A DNA stretch of 64,000 nt, from positions 45,036 through 109,035 of the forward strand of contig NW_027417519.1 in NCBI RefSeq assembly GCF_009905375.1, given 5' to 3'. The position numbers and the translations under genes were made by a program. This DNA comes from Apium graveolens. Lineage: Eukaryota > Streptophyta > Magnoliopsida > Apiales > Apiaceae. The notes beneath the pieces are model-generated. The model made no database searches. It was not told where the DNA came from and worked only from the letters and a program-made list of their open reading frames with translations. Below are positions 32,601 to 42,600 of the stretch, piece by piece; the stretch's first letter is position 1; each line of letters opens with the position of its first letter.

Positions 32601-34212
32601 TTGAATCTGTGTAGATTGATATGAGTTTTGGTGACACAGATCCTTCAATTACATCTAAAAGAATTTGCGGGTGATCCAACAAATCATCTAAAAGATGATG
32701 ATCACCTGTATTTGAGTGGGGCTCCTCCCTGAGTTGTAAAGAGGGAGAATCAGGAATTGATGGGAATAACATATCCACATCTAGAGATGGTGAGGAAGTG
32801 TGTGGTGATTGATGTGTGTTAATTGTGAGAGAATGGGGCTGTGACTCCACATTTGTTGGAGCCACATCAAACTGAGTTTGAGAAGGCATAGATACAGATG
32901 GATGTATCTGTGCAGTGTGTGCACCCTGTGTAGAAGATTGGGTTCTAGCTCTCTTTCTTCTAATGAAGGCTTTTGTTGGTGAGTGTTTGGCTTTAGTGTC
33001 CCTCCCTCGTTTGTGTGTTCCTGGTTGGGAACTATTTTCAATAGTTACATCCTTTTGGGAGGATGCAGCTAGGGATATGCTAGTAACCTTTTCAACCACC
33101 ACAGCTTTTTGAGAAACTGTGGCTTGGCTAGCTTGGGAAGCACTTTTCTCTCCTTCCTTATCCTGGGGGTTTCTTTGATGTTCACCCCTCCCCTCACCAC
33201 TCACACCCTGTTCACTCCCCTCAGGGTTAATGGTAGGTGTTACAACTGTTGTCTTTTGAGAAACAACAGAGGTGGTTTTCTTTGTCTTTGATTTTGAAAG
33301 TTTAGTTTTGGTGACCTTGGTAGGAATCTGTTGGGGCATTGTCACAGATTCCATGGCCACACTAGAAGATAAAGAAATAGAGGGGTTGGAAGAAGTAGGA
33401 GTTGTAGAAGCAATTACCTCACCTACCTGTGGTGCATTCATGATTGGTAAATATACCAATGGCACACTGCTGTTGAGATCCATTCTCAATAAATCTGCAA
33501 GAACTCTTTTCTCTTGTGCCCAGCACTTGAGTTTATTATTCTCATTCGTAATGACCAAACCTTCAGCAACATGGTTAGCCAATAACATAAAGAATCTAGC
33601 ATAATAGATGTTATTAGGTCTATTAGCTTTGTTACCTAATCTAGTACCCAATTCTAGCATAATATAGTTGCTAAAATTAAAATACCTATCAAAAACAAGC
33701 ATATAGAGCATATTAACAAGAGATGAAGTTATGGCATCAAAATTGCTAATTTTCCCAGAGAAAACCTTGATAAAGGCATCCCCAAGAAAACTCCATTCTT
33801 TTCTAAGGCCTTTTCTTCTAATACTCCCTAAACTAGCAGAGTTAAGAGAATAACCTATGAAATCTAACATGCTGGATACATCATTATCAGTGTGTGGTGT
33901 CATGGCATTGTTCTCAGGTAATTTAAAACATGCTAGTAAGTCATCACAGTTAACATAGTGATTTTTACCTTTGAGAGTGAAGGAGATAGTCATATCTATG
34001 GAGTTGAACTCAGCAGATGTCCAAATCTCCTCAACTACTTCACAGTAAATCGTTGGGGCTTCCAGCATTGCATAGCTAAGTTTACAGTTTTTGATGAAGT
34101 CCATCATTTTGTGATAATCTGAGTGGGCTTCATTCTTTTCTACCAAAGCTATGAAATTGTTCTTCTCATAGATGAACCCAGATTGAGACATAATCTTTAC
34201 TACTGGTGCCAT
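29683..34212 (-). CDS. Large Sirevirus ORF downstream of pol ('env-position' protein, about 1509 aa)
   Basis: Intact ORF between pol and the 3' LTR, the place where some Sireviruses carry an 'envelope-like' gene. The frame is open up to 34338. I prefer the Met at 34212 because it has a plant-type context (AACAATGGC) and lies downstream of a TATA box. Residues 1-265 form a globular-looking domain (KEWSFLGDAFIKVFSG) seen in plant transposon-associated proteins. About 265-640 is Ser/Thr/Pro-rich with a basic patch (RRKRAR, near 425) that could be a nuclear signal. About 905-960 looks like a coiled coil. About 1180-1230 is Lys-rich. About 1322-1509 is a second compact domain ending in a basic tail. 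I see no convincing membrane segment or furin-type site, so the 'env' label is positional only. The function is unknown. A broken homologue lies at 11814-12645. Confidence 0.8.
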   Translation of the reverse strand: MAPVVKIMSQSGFIYEKNNFIALVEKNEAHSDYHKMMDFIKNCKLSYAMLEAPTIYCEVVEEIWTSAEFNSIDMTISFTLKGKNHYVNCDDLLACFKLPENNAMTPHTDNDVSSMLDFIGYSLNSASLGSIRRKGLRKEWSFLGDAFIKVFSGKISNFDAITSSLVNMLYMLVFDRYFNFSNYIMLELGTRLGNKANRPNNIYYARFFMLLANHVAEGLVITNENNKLKCWAQEKRVLADLLRMDLNSSVPLVYLPIMNAPQVGEVIASTTPTSSNPSISLSSSVAMESVTMPQQIPTKVTKTKLSKSKTKKTTSVVSQKTTVVTPTINPEGSEQGVSGEGRGEHQRNPQDKEGEKSASQASQATVSQKAVVVEKVTSISLAASSQKDVTIENSSQPGTHKRGRDTKAKHSPTKAFIRRKRARTQSSTQGAHTAQIHPSVSMPSQTQFDVAPTNVESQPHSLTINTHQSPHTSSPSLDVDMLFPSIPDSPSLQLREEPHSNTGDHHLLDDLLDHPQILLDVIEGSVSPKLISIYTDSTVISLSISTSFPSSTDITHPLTSGCSSTDKLNSSYPLIPSVSPSTAIPHPLIVSTHTTETIPSVEDLITVQSLLGLREGSDNLSERLGCSQAKGEIESSNMHAISSSMAKVSERSTTLVGEGEGVSCVSQGEPLMQEHRENERKAGTADIRMDPAIASESMIVNDAEKERQFQQHYKAVIDNISLDADTFTHPVSAYQVLAAQGNVEAEKTLHLVHTTASLQRDKTAINKMPSTAGESFEEFGVNSDDDDFVSSDGSMNLGGDEGPSSIPNLPEWAFTKESTTGQFNVSLVKQISTIKQAIQKTSHSGTKAILTAHLDSLHLMKLQQVRQNLSVDELRKDITDLKSYNSEKLDSVMPFGTMQDILLRLKKESHTEKRLAKLEDRVQVIEDSVATILHNQQSQTNLLMQLAKAQGLTPLLDDNKKGESKREGEGEPSTKIQIFKVLVPAITTSPIIQIKGKPDGIDLIQLAAAEIQVKEQRRRIDERMQQLFGSTQDKSISVKHSTKVEPINMEHKPERRNKVGETSFKNLKPMVLKPNTRSSKDSTKNPLDFAQMKEVDFPLPKPDEDKVLGTSIIKHKETMDEAVRRNMAIIFREGKSICVIQGHPKFSISKREETKRLKKEAEKLKADKRAQAKLEQKLKSSLVENEKGIEVRGEDKIANLDEVFGSIFGESMEEKEEWQKGNIRKAKENRRSEGNTEETKSLPSIPEPFVVDPTINIHGEPIILKEEPIDWDTINLPAFLTTLPLPKKQKRKSKSTPPLNSKKFTQKHKPNPKPPISKDDYVHICDIKEISDIELYLDELEDVRGIAAYRQLPERLVFRYKGVGERTWPLYRILNEGYSTLIRVFSAIQKDSGFTRTAKTEILNKIANIRKTWREPNALPRTLLIQERGTTIHRSPHWLMEFRDDKGVRRFFRLEDQLKIASNETLKEMQSKLDISDEDEAEFFRQLQLQIEENDKGLGKKTRDQRRKK
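32447..32562 (-). repeat. TCAACGGAT/ATCCGTTGA motifs inside the large ORF
   Basis: Five exact motifs and one variant (AGCCGTTGA) within 116 bp of coding sequence, in both orientations. One inverted pair at 32538-32562 has a 7-base spacer. They encode Ser-Thr-Asp and His/Tyr-Pro-Leu repeats around residues 550-588, in the low-complexity region. Confidence 0.9.
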
Positions 34213-34321
34213 TGTTGTGAGTAGAAATTGCAGAGAATAACTTGAAGGTTTTGCAGAGAGAAAATGGTAAAAGCTTTGAAATTTCAAGAAAGCGTAAAGT
34301 AAAAATGAAAAATCAGAAGGG

Positions 34322-34329
34322 CTTATATA
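34322..34329 (-). promoter_or_regulatory. Candidate internal promoter (TATATAAG) for the large ORF
   Basis: TATATAAG on the minus strand lies 110 bases before the ATG at 34212. It is followed by pyrimidine-rich leader-like sequence and a plant-style start context. The motif cluster 34456-34679 lies directly upstream. This resembles an ordinary plant promoter; use is inferred, not shown. Confidence 0.45.
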
Positions 34330-34455
34330 CTTTCTCAAATAAAAAAAATAAATAAGAGATTAAACAATAAATATGTGTAAGTGAATTTCAGCCGTTTAAG
34401 AATAAACTGTAAGTATTCTGAAAACTACCTTTAAAACAAATACATACAGCTGTAT

Positions 34456-34679
34456 GTATGAGTATCAACGGTTAAGACAATAGAATCAACGGCTGTGAAA
34501 CACTTGAATCGACTGATGTGATATTTCAACGGATAAGGTAAACTTTCATCCGTTGAAGAGCACTTCAGTTTTATCCGTTGACGGATAAAGATTCCAGAAA
34601 TGTATATGACTTTCAACGGATAATGAACATCCGTTGACAGAACAATTTTGACTTTCAACGGATAGGGAATATCCGTTGA
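34456..34679 (-). repeat. TCAACGGAT/ATCCGTTGA cluster in pol-ORF spacer
   Basis: Seven exact motifs and two variants (TCAACGGTT, TCAACGGCT) between pol and the large ORF. Two perfect inverted pairs with 7-base spacers occur at 34613-34637 and 34655-34679. The remaining spacer, 34339-34765, holds no other feature I can support. Confidence 0.9.
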
Positions 34680-34765
34680 TGGAATAATCTATGTTAAAAA
34701 TCAAATTTGTTCTTGCAGCTAATACATTTCAGGCTTCAATTCAAATTGCAATAAGGACATGAATT

Positions 34766-36387
34766 TTAAGAGTAATTAAGCATACCTAGCTCACTTACCA
34801 ATCTTGTAAATGTTGATTCATCAAGTGGCTTGGTAAATATGTCTGCAATTTGTTGTTCACTTGGAACAAAATGAAGTTCCACTGTACCTTTCATCACATG
34901 TTCCCTAATGAAGTGGTACTTGATATCAATGTGCTTGGTCCTTGAGTGCTGCACAGGATTCTCTGTTATGGCTATGGCACTTGTGTTGTCACAAAAAATA
35001 GGAATTCTATCAACATGTAGTCCATAATCAAGGAGTTGATTCCTCATCCATAACACTTGAGAGCAGCAACTTCCAGCAGTAATGTATTCAGCCTCAGCTG
35101 TAGAAGTAGAGACTGAATTTTGCTTTTTGCTAAACCATGATACAAGCTTGTTTCCCAGGAATTGGCAGGAGCCTGTTGTACTTTTCCTGTCTATTTTACA
35201 ACCTGCATAGTCTGCATCTGAGTAGCCAATTAGATCAAAACCAGACTCTCTAGGGTACCAAATTCCTAGATTTGGAGTCCCCTTGAGATATCTGAAAATT
35301 CTTTTAATAGCTACTAAGTGAGATTCTTTAGGGTCAGCTTGAAATCTAGCACAGAGACATGTAGAAAACATTATATCTGGTCTACTAGCAGTTAAATATA
35401 AAAGTGAACCAACCATGCCTCTATAACTTGTAATGTCCACAGACCTTTCAGTCTTATTTAATTCAAGTTTGGTGGCAGTGGCCATGGGAGTTTTTGCAGA
35501 TGAACATTCTATTAAGTCAAACTTCTTTAAAAGATCATAAATATATTTAGTTTGGCTAATGAAAATTCCATCACTAACTTGTTTAACTTGTAAACCAAGA
35601 AAATAGGTTAGTTCTCCCATCAGGCTCATTTCATAATTACTTTGCATTAACTTAGCAAACTTTTTACAAAGCTTATCATCTGTAGATCCAAATATTATGT
35701 CATCTACATAAATTTGAACAAGTATACTAGAGCCATTAACATTCCTAAAGAAGAGATTTTTATCAATAATACCTCTAGTGAAGTGATTCTCCAAAAGGAA
35801 TTTTGATAAGGTTTCATACCAGGCTCTAGGTGCTTGCTTCAGTCCATAGAGTGCTTTCAACAGATAATACACATAGTCTGGAAAATTTGGATCTTCAAAC
35901 CCTGGAGGTTGACTTACATAAACTTCTTCCTCCAATTTCCCATTTAGAAATGCACTCTTGACATCCATTTGATAGACTTTGAAATTGGCATGGGCTGCAT
36001 AGGCTAGAAAAATTCTGATGGCTTCAAGTCTTGCAACAGGAGCATATGTCTCATCAAAATCTATTCCCTCTTGTTGAGAATAGCCTTTAGCAACTAATCT
36101 GGCTTTATTCCTTATGACAATGCCATTTTCATCCATCTTGTTTCTGAATACCCATTTTGTGTCAATAGGACTCTTGTTCTTTGGTTTGGGTACCAGCTTC
36201 CAAACTTTGTTTCTCTCAAATTGGTTCAGCTCTTCCTGCATAGCTAATATCCAATCTGGATCCAATAAAGCTTCTTCCACTTTCTTAGGTTCCTCCTGAG
36301 ATAGAAAACTACTATACAGACATTCATCTTGAGTAGCTTTTCTTGTTTGCACTTTAGATGATGCATCACCAATGATCAGTTCAAAGG
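34766..36387 (-). CDS. pol: Sirevirus pol, RT-RNase H part (interrupted upstream by gypsy array)
   Basis: This is the C-terminal part of the copia polyprotein, which makes and processes element cDNA. Numbering from the Met at 36352: the RT domain has WKLVPKP (51-57), [13 protein letters not shown] with Asp130 (126-138), [12 protein letters not shown] (167-178) and the YVDD box (215-218). Then follows RNase H with catalytic Asp379 (GYSDADYAG), Glu420 (STAEAEY), Asp455 (FCDNTSAI) and [14 protein letters not shown] (472-485). All catalytic residues are present. The frame is open from the TAA at 34766-34768 to the insertion point at 36387; protease and integrase are missing and should lie beyond the array. 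The subfamily is Sirevirus, judged by the RT sequence, the downstream ORF and the gag type of its relative SIRE2. Confidence 0.93.
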
Positions 36388-38529
36388 TGTAATAACCCCA
36401 ATTTTTGGGAAATTTTTGAAACCCTTATGAATAGTGTTTTTGCTGAATGAGAAAATTTTTCATGCCACACTATGTAGGGGTTCTGATATGGATATTCTGA
36501 GATTTTATTAGTACTTTATATGGGATATAAGTGTATGTAAAGATCGTCAGAATCCAAATCCGAACACTTTGATTTTTCCCGGAAATACACTAGATATGGA
36601 AAGATTTGAGAAAAAGGTAACAGGATAAAAATGATTTAAATTAAAGGATTATAGGAGAGGATCATAAAAGGAATATAATATATTGAGAAAGGTTAAGGGA
36701 ACCTAAGTAATAAGATCCCGGGTATGATCCTTCAAACGATAAACGAAAACGAAAGTTAAGTGAACCGTATAACAGATCAGCGGTCATTAGGCAAACAATT
36801 AGGAAGTTAATCAAAGGGATTAGAGAGGATGATGTCACCCAACCAATGAGAAGAGGACAAGGAGGGCAGGATGACATCATGAGGATGACACAAGCATGAC
36901 ATGGGAAGGAAGGAGATGTGGTGGCTTTTTAACCACACAAAATCAAGGGCAACTAGGTAATTTACTAAAACAAACACAAAAATCAAACCAACCAAGCCAA
37001 GCAAATCATTTTTCATCAAAATCAAAAAGAAACCAAGGCATTGTTCTTCATGCTCTCGGCCAAAACAGAACCAGAACACTAAAACTGCTGTATCTCCTTC
37101 ATTTCTCACTCAAATATTGTGTTCTATAGCTCATTGGAAAGGTATTGAGATGGCCTACAACTCTTGTTCACAAGTCTCATCCAAATAATCACGGTAAGAC
37201 CCTCATTTTTACGGTTCTTTAAATCGGACTTTTAGAAACTTCAAAGCCTAACTTTGTGTTCTTGATTTCTTTGGAAAGATCAAGCTTGTAGGAGGCTCCC
37301 TAAGGCTTCCTAGCAACTTAACACCTCCCAAGGAAGGTATAAACTTCAAACCCTATCCTTTAATTTATTTGTTAGTAAGTTTAATGGTTGGTGTTGTGAA
37401 ATGAGAAGCATGGATTGTGATTATTAGTAGTTTGGTTTGATTTGGAAGTGTTTTGGTAATTGAAGCTTGATTATAGTTCATAGGTCTTGATTGTGGTTGT
37501 TTGAGTTGAAAACCTTGGAGATTATGGACTGATGTGGTATGGTTTAGGTGAAGTTTTGTTGTATTGATGGTTATGAGTTGGTTGGTGGTTAATTGGAGTA
37601 GTTTAAACATTGGTAATCGCGTAAACATAGCCGTCGTAACGTCCGATTTTCTTTGGACTGTTTTTGTGCATAACATTAGGACCCGAGAACCCCCTGCTAG
37701 ATTATGACCACTGCCATGTTTAGATAGCTCATGTTACGAGCTTCGTTTTGATATGTAGTTCGTTCGATTCCGATGCACGGTTTAGGAGAAACGACCGTTT
37801 CAAGTAACGGCGTTTCGCGAACGAAACTTTTCCCCTCGCCTTACTTTGAAACATAGGTTAAAGACCAAAAAGGGTTAATTAATGTATGAAACATTTATGG
37901 TAAGTGTGTTAGGCAGTTGGTAAGACACTCGCGAAAGAATCGCCTTAAAACTCGTAAAGGTTAAATTATTAAAAATGGTGGAGCCGAGGGTACTCGAGTG
38001 ACTTAAGAGAATCAGTAAGCGCAAAACAAGCGTTAGAGTCTAAGTTAGTTAAAGTATAGATTTACAAGTGACTTTGGTTTAATTCCAACTTACTTGTTGT
38101 TTATAGGTTACCAGACTCGTCCCGAGCCATTCGTAACCCCCAGTCGCTCAGGCAAGTTTTCTACCCGTTATACTGTTGTTGTGATGTATATATGTATATG
38201 CATTATCTTGCGATAGATGCATGATGTTTATATTAGCAAATGTTGTAATATATTGAAGCATGCTGCTATGGTATATATATGCATGCCTGTTTCATATTCT
38301 TTCCATATATAATTGTTGATTCAGTTGATAATACCTATGCTAGAGGATAGCGGTAACTTGCATATACCCTTAGTATAGGGACCCAAAAGGTGGAAATATT
38401 TTCTAAACCGGGAGTCGAGGATCCCGAGTAGATTTTGTATATATGTATATATATACATATATATTTATATAAATATATGGTTATAGTTTTCAAAACTATT
38501 AATCGAATAAGGTTTATTCGATAACTTTA

Positions 38530-38690
38530 TTTTATTTAATGAATATTATTTTGAATATTCATTCGAGGACTTATGACTCCTTTATTTTATTATTGAATAT
38601 TATTTGAATATTCATTTGAGGATGTATGACTCCTTTATTTTATTTAATGAATATTATTTATAATATTCATTCGAGATATTATGACTCCGC
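38530..38690 (+). repeat. 56-bp-type repeat in LTR X (3 degenerate copies)
   Basis: Three GAATATT...AATATTCATTCGAGGA-type units, more degenerate than in LTR A and with small deletions. Confidence 0.7.
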
Positions 38691-40226
38691 TTATTACTGA
38701 AATATATTCCTTATTTTATTAAAGAATAAGGTGTCAATAGTCAAACTTATTTTCGATTATTCAAATAAAGATAGTACTTTCATATAAGTATATCTTTGGT
38801 TATTTGATATCCATTTCAAGTTTAAGTTTTAATACTTCTACTTCGATTATTTTTATAAAGATTATTCTTTATGGGAATATTATTTAAATAATAATATTCA
38901 GACATTTTCTAAATATAATGGGGACTGATTTACTTCATTAAATCAGCTTTACCCCAAACATTCTTAAAAATGTTTTCGAGTCTTCAAAATGAATTTAAAA
39001 GGTAGAGCGGATCCCAAAACTTGTTTTCAAATTCAAGATCTTCCATTTTAAGGGGACTTGAATACTCGCTCAAAAACCTAAGGGATCCGGCTCTGTGGTG
39101 TATTTTATATTCGCAACAAGGTTGCTGTTTTGTTAAATGAATCGATTACTTACCCAACACTCGGGAAGTAAAATTCTTGGAACAAGTTAATCCATTAACA
39201 GGCATCGCCTGGGAAACATCGGTGAGTTCTCCTTTCCAACTAGATACGACTTCTTGGTGGAGCCGTATCAACAAGTTTCTACTTGGGGAAAGGGGGAACG
39301 AGCTTTACGTTTCAGAGTCATGGATTTCATCTGAACTAGGAGTGGCGTAAATGGTCGAGTGGCGCCGGCCCAGCCTTATTATATTGGCCCAAATGGCCTG
39401 GAAGTTCCGCTAAGGCGGTCCATTCCTTAGGAGTTCAGTGTTCGGTTGACAAGTAAATCCGACAGGTTCTCCTCTACATATAGAAAATGGTGGGGTTGTA
39501 CTACTACGACTGATCATCGTAAGTGGTCTTCCTGGCGCGGCAAACTCCCGTAATGAGTTCATCATCCAATTGGATATTTCTGCAACACTACCCAGAGCAC
39601 TTCGATAGAAAGGCTACGGCTGGGCGATTGTTGAGTGTTGGCAGGGTCAAGTTTTCAAAATGATGTTTGCATCAAATGAAGTATCTCGTAACTTCATTTT
39701 ATTTTGATGATATTTTAAAGATTTAATCTATTCAAATCTGGTCTTGTAGTCTCATCTACGTGATGAACTTTTGAAACTAATTATAACTTGAACGGTGGTA
39801 GTTCAAGTAGTATTTGGAAAAGATATAAGTATATTGGAGTACCTTGTAACTTCATCTTTTAAACTTATATCTAGTAAATGATTATCTTATGCATGACAAA
39901 GATTTTCAGAAAAAAAAACGTTGAGACAAGGTTAGATATATGAGATCACCTTGCAACAATATTTTTATACAATTATAAACTGGAACTCTGTGTATATTAT
40001 GTATGGAAGAGGACTTCCAAGATTTTGAAAAGTATATATGTATATATACTGAATATTTTGCGACTTCATCGTATTAAGATATCAACTTGGTTCATTTCTT
40101 TTGACCAAGACTTTCATGAGTACTATGAGAAGGCTCATATACTATTAATCATTATACATATTATTTTGGTGGGCTTGTTGCTCACCCTTGCTTTCTTCTT
40201 TCATCACACAACAACAGATAGAAAAG

Positions 40227-40373
40227 ATGAACAGAACCAAGCTCCCGATTCGCAAGCGATTAGGAGACGTTCCGCAGTTTTCTAGAAGCATTGATGCCGC
40301 CGTAGCTGAGGTAGGAACTACCAATAGGCTAGGCTTTCAACTTTTGATGAACCAGATTTATTTATATTTATGA
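40227..40373 (+). CDS. Small LTR ORF (48 codons), function unknown
   Basis: The ORF starts MNRTKLPIRKRLGDVPQF and is the same length as the copy A ORF at 7454-7600, with about a dozen substitutions and no break. It ends about 250 bp before the LTR end, so it would lie in the RNA leader. Confidence 0.35.
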   Translation: MNRTKLPIRKRLGDVPQFSRSIDAAVAEVGTTNRLGFQLLMNQIYLYL

Positions 40374-40627
40374 ATTGTAATAATGGCAAAGAAATGTAAA
40401 TTTATTCAGAAAACCTTTTAAGGTGTATTGGCAGATAATTGTGGAATAAAATGACTTGTGGTTATTTTTGGATGTTCATCTCTGAGACTATAACGTGTGG
40501 TGTGTGTGTTTATTGTGGGGTCACAGTACAGAGTAGTTGAGTAATTATTAAGATTGGGTGTTATTAAGGGAAATGGAACTCGTGACGACCCGGATCCCCG
40601 ACCCCAGATCTGGGGGTGTTACAGAAA

Positions 40628-40640
40628 TGGTATCAGAGCC
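40628..40640 (+). other. Primer binding site, unit B
   Basis: TGGTATCAGAGCC, four bases after the LTR end. It matches initiator-Met tRNA priming. Confidence 0.9.
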
Positions 40641-41104
40641 AAGCGTTATAAACCTCAGAGATGATGGGACGTTAAGATAATAAGTTCACTAAGATAATAA
40701 GAACTCTTGCCAAGTTCATAGTCGGACTACCTAACGTAGTACTGACAGTTAAAACCCTTATGGGAACCCTTATAAATGTAGCGATAGAAGCGTAGTTCGT
40801 TATCGTATATGGTAGCGGGACTCCGAACCCTGAAGTTGAGGAAAATCAACGCGATGATGTTTTATTACTAATTGGAGATCAGATTGTGGATCCAATAGAG
40901 CGTCCTAACGCAGGACCGGATGATGTTGATATTGAGGATGTAGCGGTTGAGGATGTTGTCCTAGAAGGGATAGTTGCTGAGGAGGATCCCATGGAGGATC
41001 CTGACGAGATTGGATAAAGGACCACTGATGAATTGATGACCCTGGTTGGGTCGACTACCAGAGGTAGGATTGGCCGGTCACTACCAGAGGTTCGTTCAAG
41101 TTTG

Positions 41105-41909
41105 TAAAGATAGTAGCCCCTTTAACGCGGCTTACTCGTAAGACTGAGAAGTTCGAATGGACAGAGAAATGCGAGAACAACTTTTAAGATCGAAGCAAAG
41201 GTTGGTGACGTTCCCTATGTTGGCGTTGCCGGATGGAAAATGAGATTTTGTGAAATGTAGTGACGCTTCGCATAAGGAATTAGGGTGCTTCTTATACAGC
41301 ACAGCAAGGTAATCGCGTACGCGTCAAGATAATTAAGGGAATATAAAATTCGATATCCCCACCCATAAGCTTGGGCTCGTGGTAATAGTTTTTCCCTAAA
41401 GATTGGAGGCACTACTTGTATGGAGAGAAGTGCAAGATTTACACAAACCATAGGAGCTCTAGTACCTTTTTACGTAGAAAGAGCTCAACATACGCCAGAG
41501 GAGGCGGTTAGAGCTAATCAAGAGTTATGTGTGGGAGATTCTTTATCATTCGGGGAAAGCCAATGTGGTGGCTGATGCCATTAGTAAAAAGGAGAGACTC
41601 AAGATGATAATGTCTTTGGGAGAGTTGATAAGAGATTTTGAGAAAATGGAAATAGTAATGAAGGTAACCAGAGCCGGTACCGAAAAGCTGTTTGAGATTG
41701 CAATAGAGACCGAATTATTGGAAAAGAGCATATTGTGCCAGAAAAAGGTGATGAATGAAGGCAGAGAGCCAACAAATAAATATGAGATTAATACTGAGAA
41801 AGATGATAAGGGAATAATGAGGTATTCCTATAGAATTTGGGTTCCGAAAGTTCAAGAGCTTAAGGATGAGAACTTAGATGAGAGCCATAGTTTGAGGAAT
41901 AGGATTTAG
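41105..41909 (+). pseudogene. Misplaced RT end / RNase H / integrase-start fragment (unit B)
   Basis: Frame-switching translation gives APLTRLTRKTEKFEWTEKC (RT thumb/connection), DASHKELGCF and KVIAYASRQLREY (RNase H), KIWRHYLYGEKC, then the open piece 41529-41909. That piece begins EILYHSGKANVVADAISKKE and ends in RIWVPKVQELKDENL, the lead-in to the integrase zinc finger. There are several stops and shifts. It lies upstream of gag, which is the wrong place. Confidence 0.8.
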
Positions 41910-42179
41910 GGCAAACCCAGAGTGTGATAGTCAGGGAGGTTGCCATCAAGAAAGAAAGAACCCATAACATAATAGAGTGGAAAACAAGGTTTTTAATGTA
42001 TAAGATAACCCCGATTATGGGAGAAGGTTGAAACATTTCATACTAAGGAAACAGAAAGTCGAGTAAGGAAAGGAGACCCGAGACGGTACTCCTATATGGC
42101 AATTTATGGACCTGTCTAGACAGAACTTAGACCATTATCCCCAACCACCACCCTGAGGGGACAATGCGGCAGGAAATTC

Positions 42180-42600
42180 TTTCATGACCTTTAAATCGTT
42201 AAGCTCTCAGAGTTCCAAGGAACAGGTTGACCTAGTCGAGGCAAGAGCCTGGCTAAAGGAAATATAGGAATCATTTGAGATTCTAAATGATTGACGAATC
42301 ACAAAAGACTGTTTTTATCACTCACCCTCCTAAGAGAGAGACCACCTGCTGGTGAAAGGCCAAGGAAGGCACGGAGCAAGAGATTATAATAAACTGATTA
42401 AAGTTCAGCCAATTGTTTTCGGGAAAGTAATTCCCAAGGTTATGGAATAGTGTAAAAGCTTTAGAGCCAGAACAAAGGCAGACGAGTATGATGAATTATG
42501 AATCCAAGTTGTAAAAGTTATCAAGATTCGTTCTGAAGACACGAATCCAGAATGACGGGATGTTTGAAATCAATGCTTATGTTGTGTTGGTTTATAAAAT
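42180..42600 (+). pseudogene. Broken gypsy gag core (unit B)
   Basis: Frame-switching translation resembles the retrotransposon gag domain: VEARAWLKEI, KAKEGTEQEI, LFSGK-FP and KLSRFV in the correct order. Frameshifts and stops are dense. Gag would form the particle shell. Confidence 0.6.

Larger units (their letters stand above)
36388..40623 (+). mobile_element. Gypsy array, outer 5' LTR (subtype X, 4236 bp)
   Basis: It starts TGTAATAACC directly after AAAGG (36383-36387) within SIRE1 pol and ends GGGTGTTACA before a PBS. It is most similar to the LTR beginning at 62223: they share the GTGGTGGCTTTTTAACCACAC promoter region and the following 300 bp. It differs from the inner LTRs at 46174 and 56093. 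It contains the 56-bp repeat (38530-38690) and a 48-codon ORF (40227-40373). Confidence 0.85.

Noticed and set aside
34213..34338. Hydrophobic N-terminal extension of the large ORF as a signal peptide
   Set aside because: It overlaps the TATA box and pyrimidine-rich leader, and the better start context is at 34212; it is most likely untranslated.
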